From: Erysipelotrichaceae bacterium NK3D112
GTDB lineage: Bacteria; Bacillota_I; Bacilli_A; Erysipelotrichales; Erysipelotrichaceae
Assembly (NCBI GenBank): GCA_000701725.1
Contig: JNJQ01000017.1
Span: 1-59,751, forward strand
DNA length: 59,751 nucleotides
Reading direction: 5' to 3'
The position numbers were made by a program, and so were the translations under genes. Of the stretch, positions 34,475 to 42,886 are shown piece after piece. Under the pieces are notes generated by a model. The model did not search any database. It saw nothing but the letters and a program-made list of their open reading frames with translations, and was not told where the DNA came from. Each line of letters begins with the position of its first letter. The stretch's first letter is position 1.

Positions 34475-34479
34475 ATGTT
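34459..34479. promoter_or_regulatory. Perfect palindromic operator between cbiM and tetR
   Basis: Arms AACATATT (34459-34466) and AATATGTT (34472-34479) match perfectly around five bases. Size and position overlapping the -10 element fit a TetR operator controlling its own gene and possibly cbiMQO. Confidence 0.6.
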
Positions 34480-34515
34480 TTATAGTTAACAAATTCAGGG
34501 ATTGATGTAAAGGAT

Positions 34516-35061
34516 ATGGGGAAAGCGGCCGACAGGCGGATACAGATGACAAAACGGATGCTGGAAGAGGAGCTTGTCAGGGCCAGTGCTTTCCGCGATC
34601 CGGAAGAAATATCAATCAAACAGATCTGCGAAGGGGCAGGGGTCAGCCGGGTCACCTTCTATAAATATTTTGGAAGTGTGAAAGATCTCATGGATGAAAC
34701 GGCGGAAACGGCATTAAGCCGGGTGATTGACGCAGACGGATATCAAAGCAGTGAAAACATGGAGGATATCCTGAGATACATACTGCTCAACAGATCGCTG
34801 TATCTGCTGCTGATTGAAAAGGGATATTATGAGAAATTCATGGAGAAGTATCTCTTGCGGCAGATTCATAACGCGGGCATCGCGGATGAAAACCGCGAGA
34901 TCACAAAAGCGCAGACACAGTATGCGGTTTCCGGACTGACCGGATTGATGCACTGGTGTCTGAGCTCACAGCCGGATATCGCACCGAAAAAACTCGCAGC
35001 GCTGATTTTAAAATTTCATCAATCATGGAACAGTGATGTTCTTGAAATGAGAAATCTCTGA
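34516..35061 (+). CDS. TetR/AcrR family regulator
   Basis: DNA-binding repressor of 181 residues. The helix-turn-helix lies at about 30-55 (ISIKQICEGAGVSRVTFYKYFGSVKDL). The rest forms the ligand-binding helical domain of unknown ligand. The ATG at 34516 gives the canonical N-terminus DRRIQMTKRMLEEEL, though the ribosome site AAAGGA is very close. Divergent to the cobalt/nickel transporter with a palindrome between, so it is a candidate metal-uptake or autoregulator. The next gene starts 26 bases downstream. Confidence 0.85.
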   Translation: MGKAADRRIQMTKRMLEEELVRASAFRDPEEISIKQICEGAGVSRVTFYKYFGSVKDLMDETAETALSRVIDADGYQSSENMEDILRYILLNRSLYLLLIEKGYYEKFMEKYLLRQIHNAGIADENREITKAQTQYAVSGLTGLMHWCLSSQPDIAPKKLAALILKFHQSWNSDVLEMRNL

Positions 35062-35087
35062 TAAGATATCAGAATGCAGGAAGACCT

Positions 35088-36623
35088 ATGGCGAAGAAGA
35101 GAAGAAGACGCAGACTGAGAAAATGGGTAAAGATGGTGATGGCGTTAGGCATCGTCGCTTTTTTCGCAGCTGCGGGTCTGACCATATGGACAATCTATGC
35201 CCAGTCAGTTGTGGAAGATACCGAATACCGCTACGTCTATGAGAAACCTCTTGTGCGGGTGGATGAAGCGATCCGCTATGATATGGAAGGCGGCATTTTC
35301 TACCGCACCGTTGATGAGGAAAGAGTTCCCGTGATCGATCAGTCCCTGGTTGTCAGTGAGGACGGGGAAACCTTCCATGAAATCAGGACTGATGAAAGCG
35401 GCAGACTGATCACCGGCTGGCATGAGGGCGGTGACGGAAAATACTATTACACAAAAGATCACGGCTGGCTGATCACCGAAAGCGGTGAGATCGAAGGAAA
35501 GTATTATGCCTTAAGCAATACCGGCCGTGTCCTCGATCATGAATGGGTTCATGAGACCAATGGCTACTGCTGGTATGAGGACGGCGTAAAAGCCGGCCTG
35601 CAGGAGGATACGCTGCTTTATATCGAAGGAGAGAAAGGATTCTATTATCTTTCCGCGGAAAACGGCTTTGCCAGAAGTGAAAGCTGCGAAGAGTTTCTGA
35701 GTGACGGCAGAAAGCTTCTCTATGATGAAAACGGCCGCCTTGTCGATATCAGAACAATTACGGAAAACGGCATGGTTTATTTCCCGGTTCCGGAAAGCCA
35801 TGAGGTTTCCGCTGAAACAAAACAGATTCCGCTCAGTGAGCTGGTGATGGAAACTCCTGCTGAGGAGACCATCTCTTCCGTCAATCACCGCGGCTATCAT
35901 GTATATGCGCCTGAGAATTCCTTAAGCGCCTACATGGCTTCCTATGATGAAGGCTATAACAAAGTGGAATGCGATATTCAGTTCACCGCCGACGGAATTC
36001 CGGTACTGCTGCATAACGGCACAATCAACGCGGTTGCGCGCAACAGCGACGGTTCCGCCCTTGGCAGTATGATTCCGATTGACTCACTGACCTTTGAACA
36101 GGTTCTCGGCTATGACTTCGGTATCGCGGCCGGAGAATCGTACAGAGGGCTGAAAATCACAAGACTGGATGTGTTCCTTGCCTGGTGCAGGGCCTATGGC
36201 ATCCATCCGTATCTGGAAATGAAAGGGGAGACGGTTGACACCCAGGAGGAGGTGGACCTTCTGATTGCCATGGTGGACAGCTATGGCATGCGGGACAATG
36301 TGACCTGGATCAGCTTCAGCACTGATGCGCTGCAGTTTGTCATGAACCGTGACGCCAACGCGAGAATCGGCTATCTGATCGGAAACAGCACACCTTCCAA
36401 ATCATTCTTCGCTCAGCTTGGTCAGCTGCGTGCGCAGGGGCAGGATGTCTTCCTTGACGCCCCGTTCACATTGGCTGAAAAACTGATCGGCTCCTGCGAG
36501 GAAAACGGCGTGCCGCTGGAAGTGTGGACGGTCAATTCCGACGCTTATGTGCGCACATTGAATCCTTATATCTCAGCCATCACCACCGATTATCTGCACG
36601 CCGACGACATTCTTGGCTACTAG
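35088..36623 (+). CDS. Membrane-anchored glycerophosphodiester phosphodiesterase with wall-binding repeats
   Basis: A 511-residue extracytoplasmic enzyme. A basic N-terminus (KKRRRRRLRK) precedes one helix (14-37) that anchors it. Residues about 100-225 contain Trp/Tyr/Gly repeats (TGWHEGGDGKYYYTKDHGW and similar) like choline- or glucan-binding wall repeats. The GDPD domain (about 264-505) shows HRG (267-269), PENS (275-278), ECD (294-296) and catalytic His309. The usual HD pair is HN here. Family enzymes release glycerol 3-phosphate from glycerophosphodiesters. The wall repeats suggest teichoic acid or a surface polymer as substrate (inference). ATG follows CAGGAAGACCT. Confidence 0.87.
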   Translation: MAKKRRRRRLRKWVKMVMALGIVAFFAAAGLTIWTIYAQSVVEDTEYRYVYEKPLVRVDEAIRYDMEGGIFYRTVDEERVPVIDQSLVVSEDGETFHEIRTDESGRLITGWHEGGDGKYYYTKDHGWLITESGEIEGKYYALSNTGRVLDHEWVHETNGYCWYEDGVKAGLQEDTLLYIEGEKGFYYLSAENGFARSESCEEFLSDGRKLLYDENGRLVDIRTITENGMVYFPVPESHEVSAETKQIPLSELVMETPAEETISSVNHRGYHVYAPENSLSAYMASYDEGYNKVECDIQFTADGIPVLLHNGTINAVARNSDGSALGSMIPIDSLTFEQVLGYDFGIAAGESYRGLKITRLDVFLAWCRAYGIHPYLEMKGETVDTQEEVDLLIAMVDSYGMRDNVTWISFSTDALQFVMNRDANARIGYLIGNSTPSKSFFAQLGQLRAQGQDVFLDAPFTLAEKLIGSCEENGVPLEVWTVNSDAYVRTLNPYISAITTDYLHADDILGY

Positions 36624-36650
36624 GGCATATCACACGATATGCCTTATTCA
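36624..36650 (+). terminator. Terminator-like hairpin after the GDPD gene
   Basis: Perfect GGCATATC/GATATGCC stem with ACAC loop directly after the stop codon, but only a weak TTATT tail. Confidence 0.5.
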
Positions 36651-36694
36651 TTTCCGCGTGCTAAAATGAAGCAAGGAAAAGGAGAATCCTTCTG

Positions 36695-38332
36695 ATGAAC
36701 AATGAAGCACCTGTATATATCACCGGCCACCAGCATCCCGATACGGACTCCGTTGCCTCCGCCATTGCGTATGCGTTTTTCAAGCGTGCCAGAGGCATCA
36801 AAGCGGTTCCCTGCCGGCTTGGCGATCTCAACAATGAGACCGAATATCTGCTCAGACGGTTCCATTTTCCCGTGCCTGCACTGCTGAAAGACGCCAGAAT
36901 CACCCTGGCTGATCTTTCCCTGGATGAGCCGGTGGCGATCACTCCCGATACAACCGTGCGTGAAGCGATTTCCAGAATGCATGAAAACGAACGCAATTCC
37001 TTTGCGGTTGTCAATGAGGACGGCACGATTGCGGGCTATGTGTCCAAGAGCGATCTGGCCAATATCGGCCTTGGCGACACGGCTGCTGAAATTGAACTGC
37101 TGAAACAGACTTCGGTTGCGGAGATTGCCGAAACCATTGACGGAAAGATCATTTATCAGGATGACGAATTCCATTACAACGGCAAGACATCCATCGTTGC
37201 CCTCAATGAAACCAAAGTCGATAACTATAACGCCTCAGACCGCATTGTCATCCTTGGCAATGATCCGGCTGCCCAGAAACAGCTGATTGAAAAAGGCGCG
37301 GGGATGCTCATTGTTGTATGGGCAAAGGAAATCCGTGAAGAGGTGATTGAGGCTGCGAAACTTCATCACTGCCCGATCATCATTTCCGGACATGGCGCCA
37401 TGAACACCAGCCGCTACCTCTTCTTCGCTCCTCCGGTCAGGCTGATCATGACCGATGATCCGATCACCTTCAAAAACACCGAGTTTGCGGAGGACGTCGG
37501 CGCTAAAATGCTCAAGACCAGGTTCAGAAGCTATCCGGTGGTGGATGAGAACAGAGTGTTATGCGGCTATGTGTCAAGATTCCATATCCTGAATCATAAA
37601 AACAAGAAGATCATTCTTGTGGATCACAACGAATTCTCCCAGTCGGTGCGCAATGTGGAAAAGGCGCAGATTCTCGAGGTCATTGACCATCACAGAATCA
37701 ATGACTTCGCCACCTCGCAGCCGGTATCGTTCAGAAACGAAATCATCGGCTCCACGGCAACGATCGTGGCGACCATGTTCCGTGAAAACCAGATTCCGAT
37801 TCCGGCCAATCTGGCGGGACTTCTGCTTGGCGCAATCCTTTCCGACACACTGGTATTCCAGTCGCCGACCACAACCAGAAAGGATATCGACACGGCCAAT
37901 ATTCTGGCTGCTCTGGCAGATCTTGACATTGATATCTTCGCAAAGGAAATGTTCACCGCTTCGGCTTCCAGTCTCAACCAGAGCATCTATGAGATGATTG
38001 TCCAGGATATCAAGTTCTATGACATCGGCGGCATTCGCACGATGATTTCCCAGACCATCGTTCCTTCGGTTGAAAAGATGAGAAGCCGCGAGATTGAAAT
38101 CAGCCGCGACATGAACAGGCTTTATGAAAAGAAGGAGCTCGATCTTCTGGTTGTATGCTTTACCAGCGTGCTTGAGGACGGTTCCATCTTCTATGCGGTC
38201 GGCGAAAAGGCGGACAGGATTCTCGATGTCTATCCGGACAGACCGGGTGAAACCCATTCCGTTCAGCACGGTGTCTTCTCCCGCAAAAAGCAGATTGTGC
38301 CTTCCGTCAACGAGGCGCTTGAATTCGCCTGA
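36695..38332 (+). CDS. ppaC: Manganese-dependent inorganic pyrophosphatase with CBS-DRTGG regulatory insert
   Basis: Hydrolyses PPi to phosphate. The 545 residues are the long family II form. The DHH catalytic core is split: GHQHPDTDS (11-19) at the start, then CBS domain 1 (about 70-125), a DRTGG domain (about 130-240), CBS domain 2 (about 245-300), then VDHNE near 309, IDHHR near 330 and the DHHA2 domain. CBS pairs bind adenine nucleotides and the DRTGG type binds diadenosine polyphosphates in known enzymes. The ATG follows AAAGGAGAATCC. Probably tunes the PPi supply that PPi-dependent phosphofructokinase uses. Confidence 0.93.
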   Translation: MNNEAPVYITGHQHPDTDSVASAIAYAFFKRARGIKAVPCRLGDLNNETEYLLRRFHFPVPALLKDARITLADLSLDEPVAITPDTTVREAISRMHENERNSFAVVNEDGTIAGYVSKSDLANIGLGDTAAEIELLKQTSVAEIAETIDGKIIYQDDEFHYNGKTSIVALNETKVDNYNASDRIVILGNDPAAQKQLIEKGAGMLIVVWAKEIREEVIEAAKLHHCPIIISGHGAMNTSRYLFFAPPVRLIMTDDPITFKNTEFAEDVGAKMLKTRFRSYPVVDENRVLCGYVSRFHILNHKNKKIILVDHNEFSQSVRNVEKAQILEVIDHHRINDFATSQPVSFRNEIIGSTATIVATMFRENQIPIPANLAGLLLGAILSDTLVFQSPTTTRKDIDTANILAALADLDIDIFAKEMFTASASSLNQSIYEMIVQDIKFYDIGGIRTMISQTIVPSVEKMRSREIEISRDMNRLYEKKELDLLVVCFTSVLEDGSIFYAVGEKADRILDVYPDRPGETHSVQHGVFSRKKQIVPSVNEALEFA

Positions 38333-38358
38333 TCATCTTTATTGCTATATCAATACAG

Positions 38359-38390
38359 GGATATTTCGCATCTGAAATATCCTTTTTCTT
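38359..38390 (+). terminator. Terminator after ppaC
   Basis: Perfect stem GGATATTTC/GAAATATCC with a six-base loop, followed by TTTTTCTT. Confidence 0.85.
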
Positions 38391-38440
38391 CCGGAATGTT
38401 CCGCCGCTGATGTATGATGGAAAAAAGGGAGGAACCATTT

Positions 38441-39061
38441 ATGAATAATTTGCTTCAGGTTTTACTCAGCAGTTTCACCCAGCAGTCTGCCGTTGATGCG
38501 ACATCCAAGAAGACGGGCGTCAAGGGCGTCAGTGTTCTTACCATTCTCTCCTATGCGCTTCCGCTGATCATCAAATTCATGACCAAAAACGCGTCCAGCC
38601 AGTCCGGTGCGCAGTCACTGCTCGGCGCTTTGACACAGCATACAAACAGAAGCGCGATGCCTGAGCAGATCGCATCAGCCGACGTGAATGACGGCGCGGC
38701 GATCATGCGTCACATCTTCGGCGCTTCCGAAGAAAACGCGGTCAACGAAATCGCTGCCAAGGCGAATGTTCCGGCAGCCGATGTTTCCAATGTTCTGGCT
38801 TCCATCGCACCGACTCTGCTGTCCTCGATTTCCGCGGCAGCCACAGCCGGCAGCCAGGCCCAGGCCAATCAGAAGAAGGGTGTCGATCTGTCCGACGGTC
38901 TTGATGTTTCTGACCTTGCGGCAATCTTCCAGAGCACCCAGAGCAGCGGGGGAATCGGCGGCCTTCTCGGCACCCTGCTCGGCGGCAAGCCTCAGCAGAG
39001 CGCTTCCGCGGCGGATGACGGCACAGCTTTGCTTTCATCCCTGCTTTCCCTGATGAAATAA
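38441..39061 (+). CDS. DUF937 domain protein
   Basis: A 206-residue protein of unknown function. It is rich in Ala, Ser and Gln, with the DUF937 pattern: an N-terminal helical repeat region, and a C-terminal Gly-rich stretch (GGIGGLLGTLLGGK near 175). The family includes YidB-like secreted or cytoplasmic proteins without known activity. The ATG at 38441 follows GGGAGGAACC. Monocistronic, with terminators on both sides. Confidence 0.78.
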   Translation: MNNLLQVLLSSFTQQSAVDATSKKTGVKGVSVLTILSYALPLIIKFMTKNASSQSGAQSLLGALTQHTNRSAMPEQIASADVNDGAAIMRHIFGASEENAVNEIAAKANVPAADVSNVLASIAPTLLSSISAAATAGSQAQANQKKGVDLSDGLDVSDLAAIFQSTQSSGGIGGLLGTLLGGKPQQSASAADDGTALLSSLLSLMK

Positions 39062-39065
39062 TCAC

Positions 39066-39103
39066 TTATGGATGTCCGCGCATGGCGGGCATTCTTTTTT
39101 TTC
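39066..39103 (+). terminator. Terminator after the DUF937 gene
   Basis: ATGTCCGC/GCGGGCAT stem with a GCATG-containing loop (one G-U pair) and a T8 run. Confidence 0.75.
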
Positions 39104-39188
39104 TGGAATTGTCATCTGTTTTTCTGTTTCTGTACATACCGCAAAACGTAAGGATAGCGTATAATATGCGCGGAAACCGGAGGACGAT

Positions 39189-39650
39189 ATGAAACTTGTT
39201 ATTGGAAATGACCATGCCGCAACCGAAATGAAATTTCAGATGATGGCATATCTGGAACAGAAGGGCATTGAAGTGATCAATGTCGGCACAGACACAAACG
39301 AATCATTTGATTATGCGATTGCCGCATACAAGGCCGGAAAGATCGTGGCTGACCATGAAGCTGATGGCGGCGTGCTGATCTGCGGAACAGGCGTGGGCAT
39401 CTCAATGGCTGCCAACAAAGTGAAGGGCATCAGAGCTGCCGCATGCTCAGACCCCGTCACAGCCAGACTGACCAAACAGCACAACAACGCGAACATCATC
39501 TGTTTCGGCGCCAGAATCGTCGGGATCGAAACCGCCAAGGCGATCGTTGACGCATGGCTGGAAAGTGAATTCGAAGGCGGCAGACATCAGCACAGAATTG
39601 ACATGATCCACGAAATCGAAGATACCCAGTCGCTTGCGGCTGCACAGTAA
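39189..39650 (+). CDS. rpiB: Ribose 5-phosphate isomerase B / LacAB family sugar-phosphate isomerase
   Basis: Interconverts ribose 5-phosphate and ribulose 5-phosphate (or a related pair). The 153-residue size fits. GNDHAA at the N-terminus, CGTGVGISMAANK (about 66-78) and the HNNANII segment (about 98-104) are the RpiB active site signatures. The start follows CCGGAGGACGAT. A TATAAT box occurs about 25 bases upstream. It stands alone between terminators; no other pentose gene is adjacent. Confidence 0.9.
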   Translation: MKLVIGNDHAATEMKFQMMAYLEQKGIEVINVGTDTNESFDYAIAAYKAGKIVADHEADGGVLICGTGVGISMAANKVKGIRAAACSDPVTARLTKQHNNANIICFGARIVGIETAKAIVDAWLESEFEGGRHQHRIDMIHEIEDTQSLAAAQ

Positions 39651-39656
39651 CCGATA

Positions 39657-39705
39657 TGAAAAAACCACTCCGGACGAATCATCCGGGGTGGCTTATTTTT
39701 TCTGC
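39657..39705. terminator. Bidirectional terminator between rpiB and the flavin reductase gene
   Basis: AAAAACCAC..CCGGA stem with TCCGG..GGTGG around CGAATCA, flanked by A-run and T-run so it acts on both convergent genes. Confidence 0.75.
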
Positions 39706-40289
39706 GTTTTCTTTCTTCTGGGCTTCTTGACCGAATAGCCGAATTTGCCGAGCAGCTCACCCAGCGCATAGTATTCGCCATGGCTGTAGGCGATCAGATC
39801 CGCCTTGCGCAGATCGAGTCTGCCGTTTTCATCGAGGTAGGCATCATCGATATCGGTGCTGAGCACTTCGGCGATGAACATGTCATGGGAGCCCAGCTCC
39901 AGAATCTGCGTCACTTTGCATTCCAGGCAGACCGGACTTTCCGCAATCAGCGGAGCGTTGACATGCTTTGCTTTGGCACGGGTGAGATGCAGTTCATTTT
40001 CCAGTGCGAACTTGTCCAGATCTCTTCCGCTTCTGACACCGACAAAATCGGTCACCTTTGCCAGTTTCCGGTTGGTTGTGCAGATCACGAATTCTCCACT
40101 TTTGGCGATGATGTCATGGGAATAGCGCTCCTTGCGGATGGAAACGGAAACCATGACCGGATCGGAACAGACGGTGCCTGCCCAGGCGGCGGTCATGACA
40201 TTGTCACGTCCGTTCTCATCACGGCAGGTGATCATGACGGCGGGAATCGGATACAGCATGTTTGAGGGTTTCCAGTATTGTCTTGCCAT
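39693..40289 (-). CDS. Flavin reductase-like FMN-binding protein
   Basis: A 198-residue split-barrel flavoprotein of the flavin reductase (DIM6/NTAB) family. Typical segments: PIPAVMITCRDENGRDNVMTAAW (13-35), IRKERYSHDII and TNRKLAKVTDFVG. It probably binds FMN and transfers electrons from NAD(P)H or a partner; the partner is unknown. The C-terminus is a Lys/Arg tail (KKPRRKKTQKK). ATG 40289 follows AAAAAGGAGTCC. It lies just downstream of tRNA-Thr on the same strand, after a terminator. Confidence 0.83.
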   Translation of the reverse strand: MARQYWKPSNMLYPIPAVMITCRDENGRDNVMTAAWAGTVCSDPVMVSVSIRKERYSHDIIAKSGEFVICTTNRKLAKVTDFVGVRSGRDLDKFALENELHLTRAKAKHVNAPLIAESPVCLECKVTQILELGSHDMFIAEVLSTDIDDAYLDENGRLDLRKADLIAYSHGEYYALGELLGKFGYSVKKPRRKKTQKK

Positions 40290-40313
40290 CTTGGACTCCT
40301 TTTTCTCTAAAAG

Positions 40314-40337
40314 AAAATCCGCTGTTGATGCGGATTT
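40314..40337 (-). terminator. Terminator after tRNA-Thr
   Basis: On the minus strand AAATCCGCATC-type stem (AATCCGC/GCGGATT) followed by TTTTCTTTT. Confidence 0.75.
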
Positions 40338-40342
40338 GGCAG

Positions 40343-40415
40343 TGCCGGCAACAGGACTTGAACCTGCGACCTAATCATTACGAATGATTTGCTCTACCAG
40401 CTGAGCTATGCCGGC
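40343..40415 (-). tRNA. tRNA-Thr (anticodon CGT)
   Basis: Acceptor GCCGGCA/TGCCGGC, anticodon stem AATCA/TGATT with loop TTCGTAA giving anticodon CGT (reads ACG). The T-loop GGTTCAAGTCC is normal, the discriminator base is A and CCA is not encoded. Confidence 0.95.
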
Positions 40416-40471
40416 CTGAAAGCCATCTTATTATATGAGAAATCCATGCTTTTATCAATAGATGAATGGGA

Positions 40472-40501
40472 TTGACGCACTTCACTTTGCCATGATAGAA
40501 T
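40472..40501 (+). promoter_or_regulatory. Sigma-A promoter of the M20 amidohydrolase gene
   Basis: -35 TTGACG (40472-40477), 18-base spacer, -10 TAGAAT (40496-40501), 39 bases before the start codon. Confidence 0.6.
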
Positions 40502-40539
40502 GCCCGCAACTTAAACAGAATGCGGAAGGAGAGTGTGCC

Positions 40540-41700
40540 ATGACAGACTGGCTTGCCGAAGCGAAAACAATTGAAAATGAACTGATTGAACTGCGCAGAA
40601 CCATTCACCGCCATCCTGAAGGCGGCAATGAGGAATTCGTCACTGTGGAATTGCTGATGAAGGAACTGGAAAAGTGCGGTGTTGAGACAAAGCGTCTTCC
40701 CGGCACCGCCGCAATCGGTATCCTGAGAGGAAAGTATCCCGGTCCCACCGTTGCGCTCAGAACGGATATGGACGCGCTGCCCATGCAGGAGGACACCGGC
40801 CTTCCGTTTGCTTCAGAGGTGAAGGGATATATGCATGCGTGCGGACATGATGTGCATATGTCAGCCTTGATCGGCGCCGCAAAACTGCTCAGCGCACACC
40901 GTGATGAAATGCATGGCAATGTCGTGTTCCTGCTGCAGCCCGCCGAAGAAAATGCGGGCGGGGCGGAAAAGATGATTCAGGCGGGAGCTCTGGACGGCGT
41001 GGATGCGGTATTCGGCGCCCATGTCAATCCGGATCTCAAAGCCGGAACGATCGGCATCCGCTACGGTCATTTCTATGCGGTCAGCACCCGTTACAACGTG
41101 ACGGTCCATGGCAAGGGCTGCCATGGGGCGGAGCCGGAAAACGGCATTGACCCGCTGTATGCCGCCTGCAGAATGTGTGCGGGACTGAAAGAGCTGACCG
41201 GTATCCATAACGGCAGACGCGATGTCGTGACCGTCGGTATGATCAAAGCCGGCACGGTGCGCAACATCATTCCCGACACCGCTCACTTTGAAGGCATTCT
41301 CAGAACCATGGGCTTTGAAAACCGCGATATGATGGTTTCAAAGATTTACGAGGTCATTGCGCAGGTTGAAAAGGAAACCGGCGTGAAGGCGGAAGTGGAA
41401 ATGATGTTTGCCTATCCGGGAGTTGTCAACCATGAGGCGGAAACAGCACTCGCCCAGAAAGCGGCTGAAAACCTGCTTGGCAAAGAGAATGTGACAGTTC
41501 TTGAGAAGGGCACGATGACCAGTGAGGACTTCGGTTTCTTCCTGCTGGAAAAACCGGGATCCTTCTATCATATCGGTGTCGGTTCCCCATATCCGATCCA
41601 CTCCCCGAAATTCAATCCGGATGAAAGCGCCATCGCTTACGGTGCTGCCTGCCATGCGGCCATCCTGAGTGAATATCTGAATGAGCACTGTGATCAGTAA
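40540..41700 (+). CDS. M20 family amidohydrolase (N-acyl amino acid/peptide aminoacylase)
   Basis: Zinc- or manganese-dependent cytoplasmic hydrolase of 386 residues. The M20D pattern is visible: HRHPEGGNEEF near residue 25, RTDMDALPMQEDTG near 75, the metal ligands in MHACGHDVHMSALIG near 97, QPAEENAGGAEKMIQAG near 130, and a dimerisation domain from about 175 to 290. The late His in FYHIGVG is present. Substrate (hippurate-, N-acetyl- or indole acyl-type) is not decided by sequence. ATG 40540 follows GGAAGGAGAGTGTG; an in-frame ATG 78 bases upstream lies over the promoter. It ends in a terminator shared with lacI. Confidence 0.88.
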   Translation: MTDWLAEAKTIENELIELRRTIHRHPEGGNEEFVTVELLMKELEKCGVETKRLPGTAAIGILRGKYPGPTVALRTDMDALPMQEDTGLPFASEVKGYMHACGHDVHMSALIGAAKLLSAHRDEMHGNVVFLLQPAEENAGGAEKMIQAGALDGVDAVFGAHVNPDLKAGTIGIRYGHFYAVSTRYNVTVHGKGCHGAEPENGIDPLYAACRMCAGLKELTGIHNGRRDVVTVGMIKAGTVRNIIPDTAHFEGILRTMGFENRDMMVSKIYEVIAQVEKETGVKAEVEMMFAYPGVVNHEAETALAQKAAENLLGKENVTVLEKGTMTSEDFGFFLLEKPGSFYHIGVGSPYPIHSPKFNPDESAIAYGAACHAAILSEYLNEHCDQ

Positions 41701-41708
41701 CCAAAATG

Positions 41709-41755
41709 AAAACAGAGAGTTTTCACAGATTTGTGAAAATCCTCTGTTTTTTCTT
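41709..41755. terminator. Bidirectional terminator between the M20 and LacI-type genes
   Basis: AAAACAGAG/CTCTGTTTT outer stem and TTTTCACA/TGTGAAAA inner stem around ATT, followed by TTTTTCTTAA on the plus side. Confidence 0.75.
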
Positions 41756-42770
41756 AACCGATTGTGCGGATGCTTTCCTTGGCGATCACTTCGAAGGGAA
41801 TGCGCTCATGAACGCCGTCCCTGGGATAGCTGATGCGCATGAGCAGATCATCAATGCCGCGCTTTGCCATGGCGTCGGTGTCCTGGCGGATGGTCGCGAT
41901 GCGCGGGATGGTGTATCTGGTATATTCGATTCCGTCAAAGCCGATCAGGGAAATATCTTCGGGAACCCGTCTGCCGCTGTCAATGAAGGCCCGCATGGCG
42001 CCGATCGCGATCATGTCGCTGTGACAGAACACGGCGGTCAGTTCCGGATATCTTTTCAGCAGTCTTCTGGCTGCACGGCTGCCGTCATCCATTGAGAAGC
42101 GGCTGGAGACAAACTGGGTTTCCAGATCAAAGGGAATGCCGTATTCCTCAAAGCACTTCACAGCCCCGGCAAGACGCGGGGAGGTGATTCCTTCCGGCCC
42201 CCAGCTCATATGCCCGCCGATGATGCCGATCCTGCGGTGGCCGCTTTCAATCAGCACCTTCGCCGCCGCATAGCTGCCCTCATAATCATCCGTCGCAAAG
42301 GAGGAAAGCAAAGGACTGTCCACGCCCGATGCATCGGCGGAGATCAGTACCGCCGGTGTGCTGATTTCAGAGAATGATCTGCGGAAATGATCCATATTGC
42401 CGCCTAAGAAAATCATGCCGCGGGGATGGCGCTCCGCTTCGATTTTTCTGGCCGCGCTGATTTCGTTGTCAGCTTCATCCAGGAAGATCACCGATGCGCT
42501 TTCCTGATAGGCTTTCAGATGTGTCTGGATTTTTTCCAGGATATCCTCAAGGAACACGTTCTGTGTGCCCTTGACAAAGATCACGATTGCGCTGGCGGCC
42601 GTCTGTTTCAGATGCTTCGCATTGGCATTGGGCTGAAAGCCGGATTCCGCGATGACTTTTTCAATCGCCGCCCTGGCCGCATCGGACACATCCCGGTGGT
42701 TGTTGATCACCCGTGACACGGTTCCGATGGAGTAGCCGGACATTCTGGCAATATCCTTGATTGTTGGCAT
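41754..42770 (-). CDS. LacI family transcription regulator
   Basis: A 338-residue repressor. The N-terminal helix-turn-helix [22 protein letters not shown] (3-24) is followed by the hinge helix and a periplasmic-binding-like effector domain (about 60-330). Effector is presumably a sugar, unknown. It lies divergent to the DUF1653-hydrolase gene with an imperfect inverted repeat at 42788-42814 between them. Start ATG follows GGAGGATGCACC. Confidence 0.9.
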   Translation of the reverse strand: MPTIKDIARMSGYSIGTVSRVINNHRDVSDAARAAIEKVIAESGFQPNANAKHLKQTAASAIVIFVKGTQNVFLEDILEKIQTHLKAYQESASVIFLDEADNEISAARKIEAERHPRGMIFLGGNMDHFRRSFSEISTPAVLISADASGVDSPLLSSFATDDYEGSYAAAKVLIESGHRRIGIIGGHMSWGPEGITSPRLAGAVKCFEEYGIPFDLETQFVSSRFSMDDGSRAARRLLKRYPELTAVFCHSDMIAIGAMRAFIDSGRRVPEDISLIGFDGIEYTRYTIPRIATIRQDTDAMAKRGIDDLLMRISYPRDGVHERIPFEVIAKESIRTIG

Positions 42771-42787
42771 GGTGCATCCTCCCTGTA

Positions 42788-42814
42788 GAAAACGACGATA
42801 TTATAATCGATTTC
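42788..42814. promoter_or_regulatory. Imperfect inverted repeat, candidate LacI-type operator
   Basis: GAAAACGA (42788-42795) and TCGATTTC (42807-42814) match at seven of eight positions around a twelve-base centre that holds an ATTATAAT (-10-like) core. Confidence 0.4.
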
Positions 42815-42886
42815 CGCATAAAAGCCATGAAAATCACGCGAAAGATGAAACCGGCAGATTATAATAATGAAAGCGAGGTATTCAAG

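Noticed and set aside
34380-34510. Cobalamin riboswitch upstream of cbiM
   Set aside because: The region is short and lacks a B12-box-like sequence; the palindrome and TetR gene explain control better.
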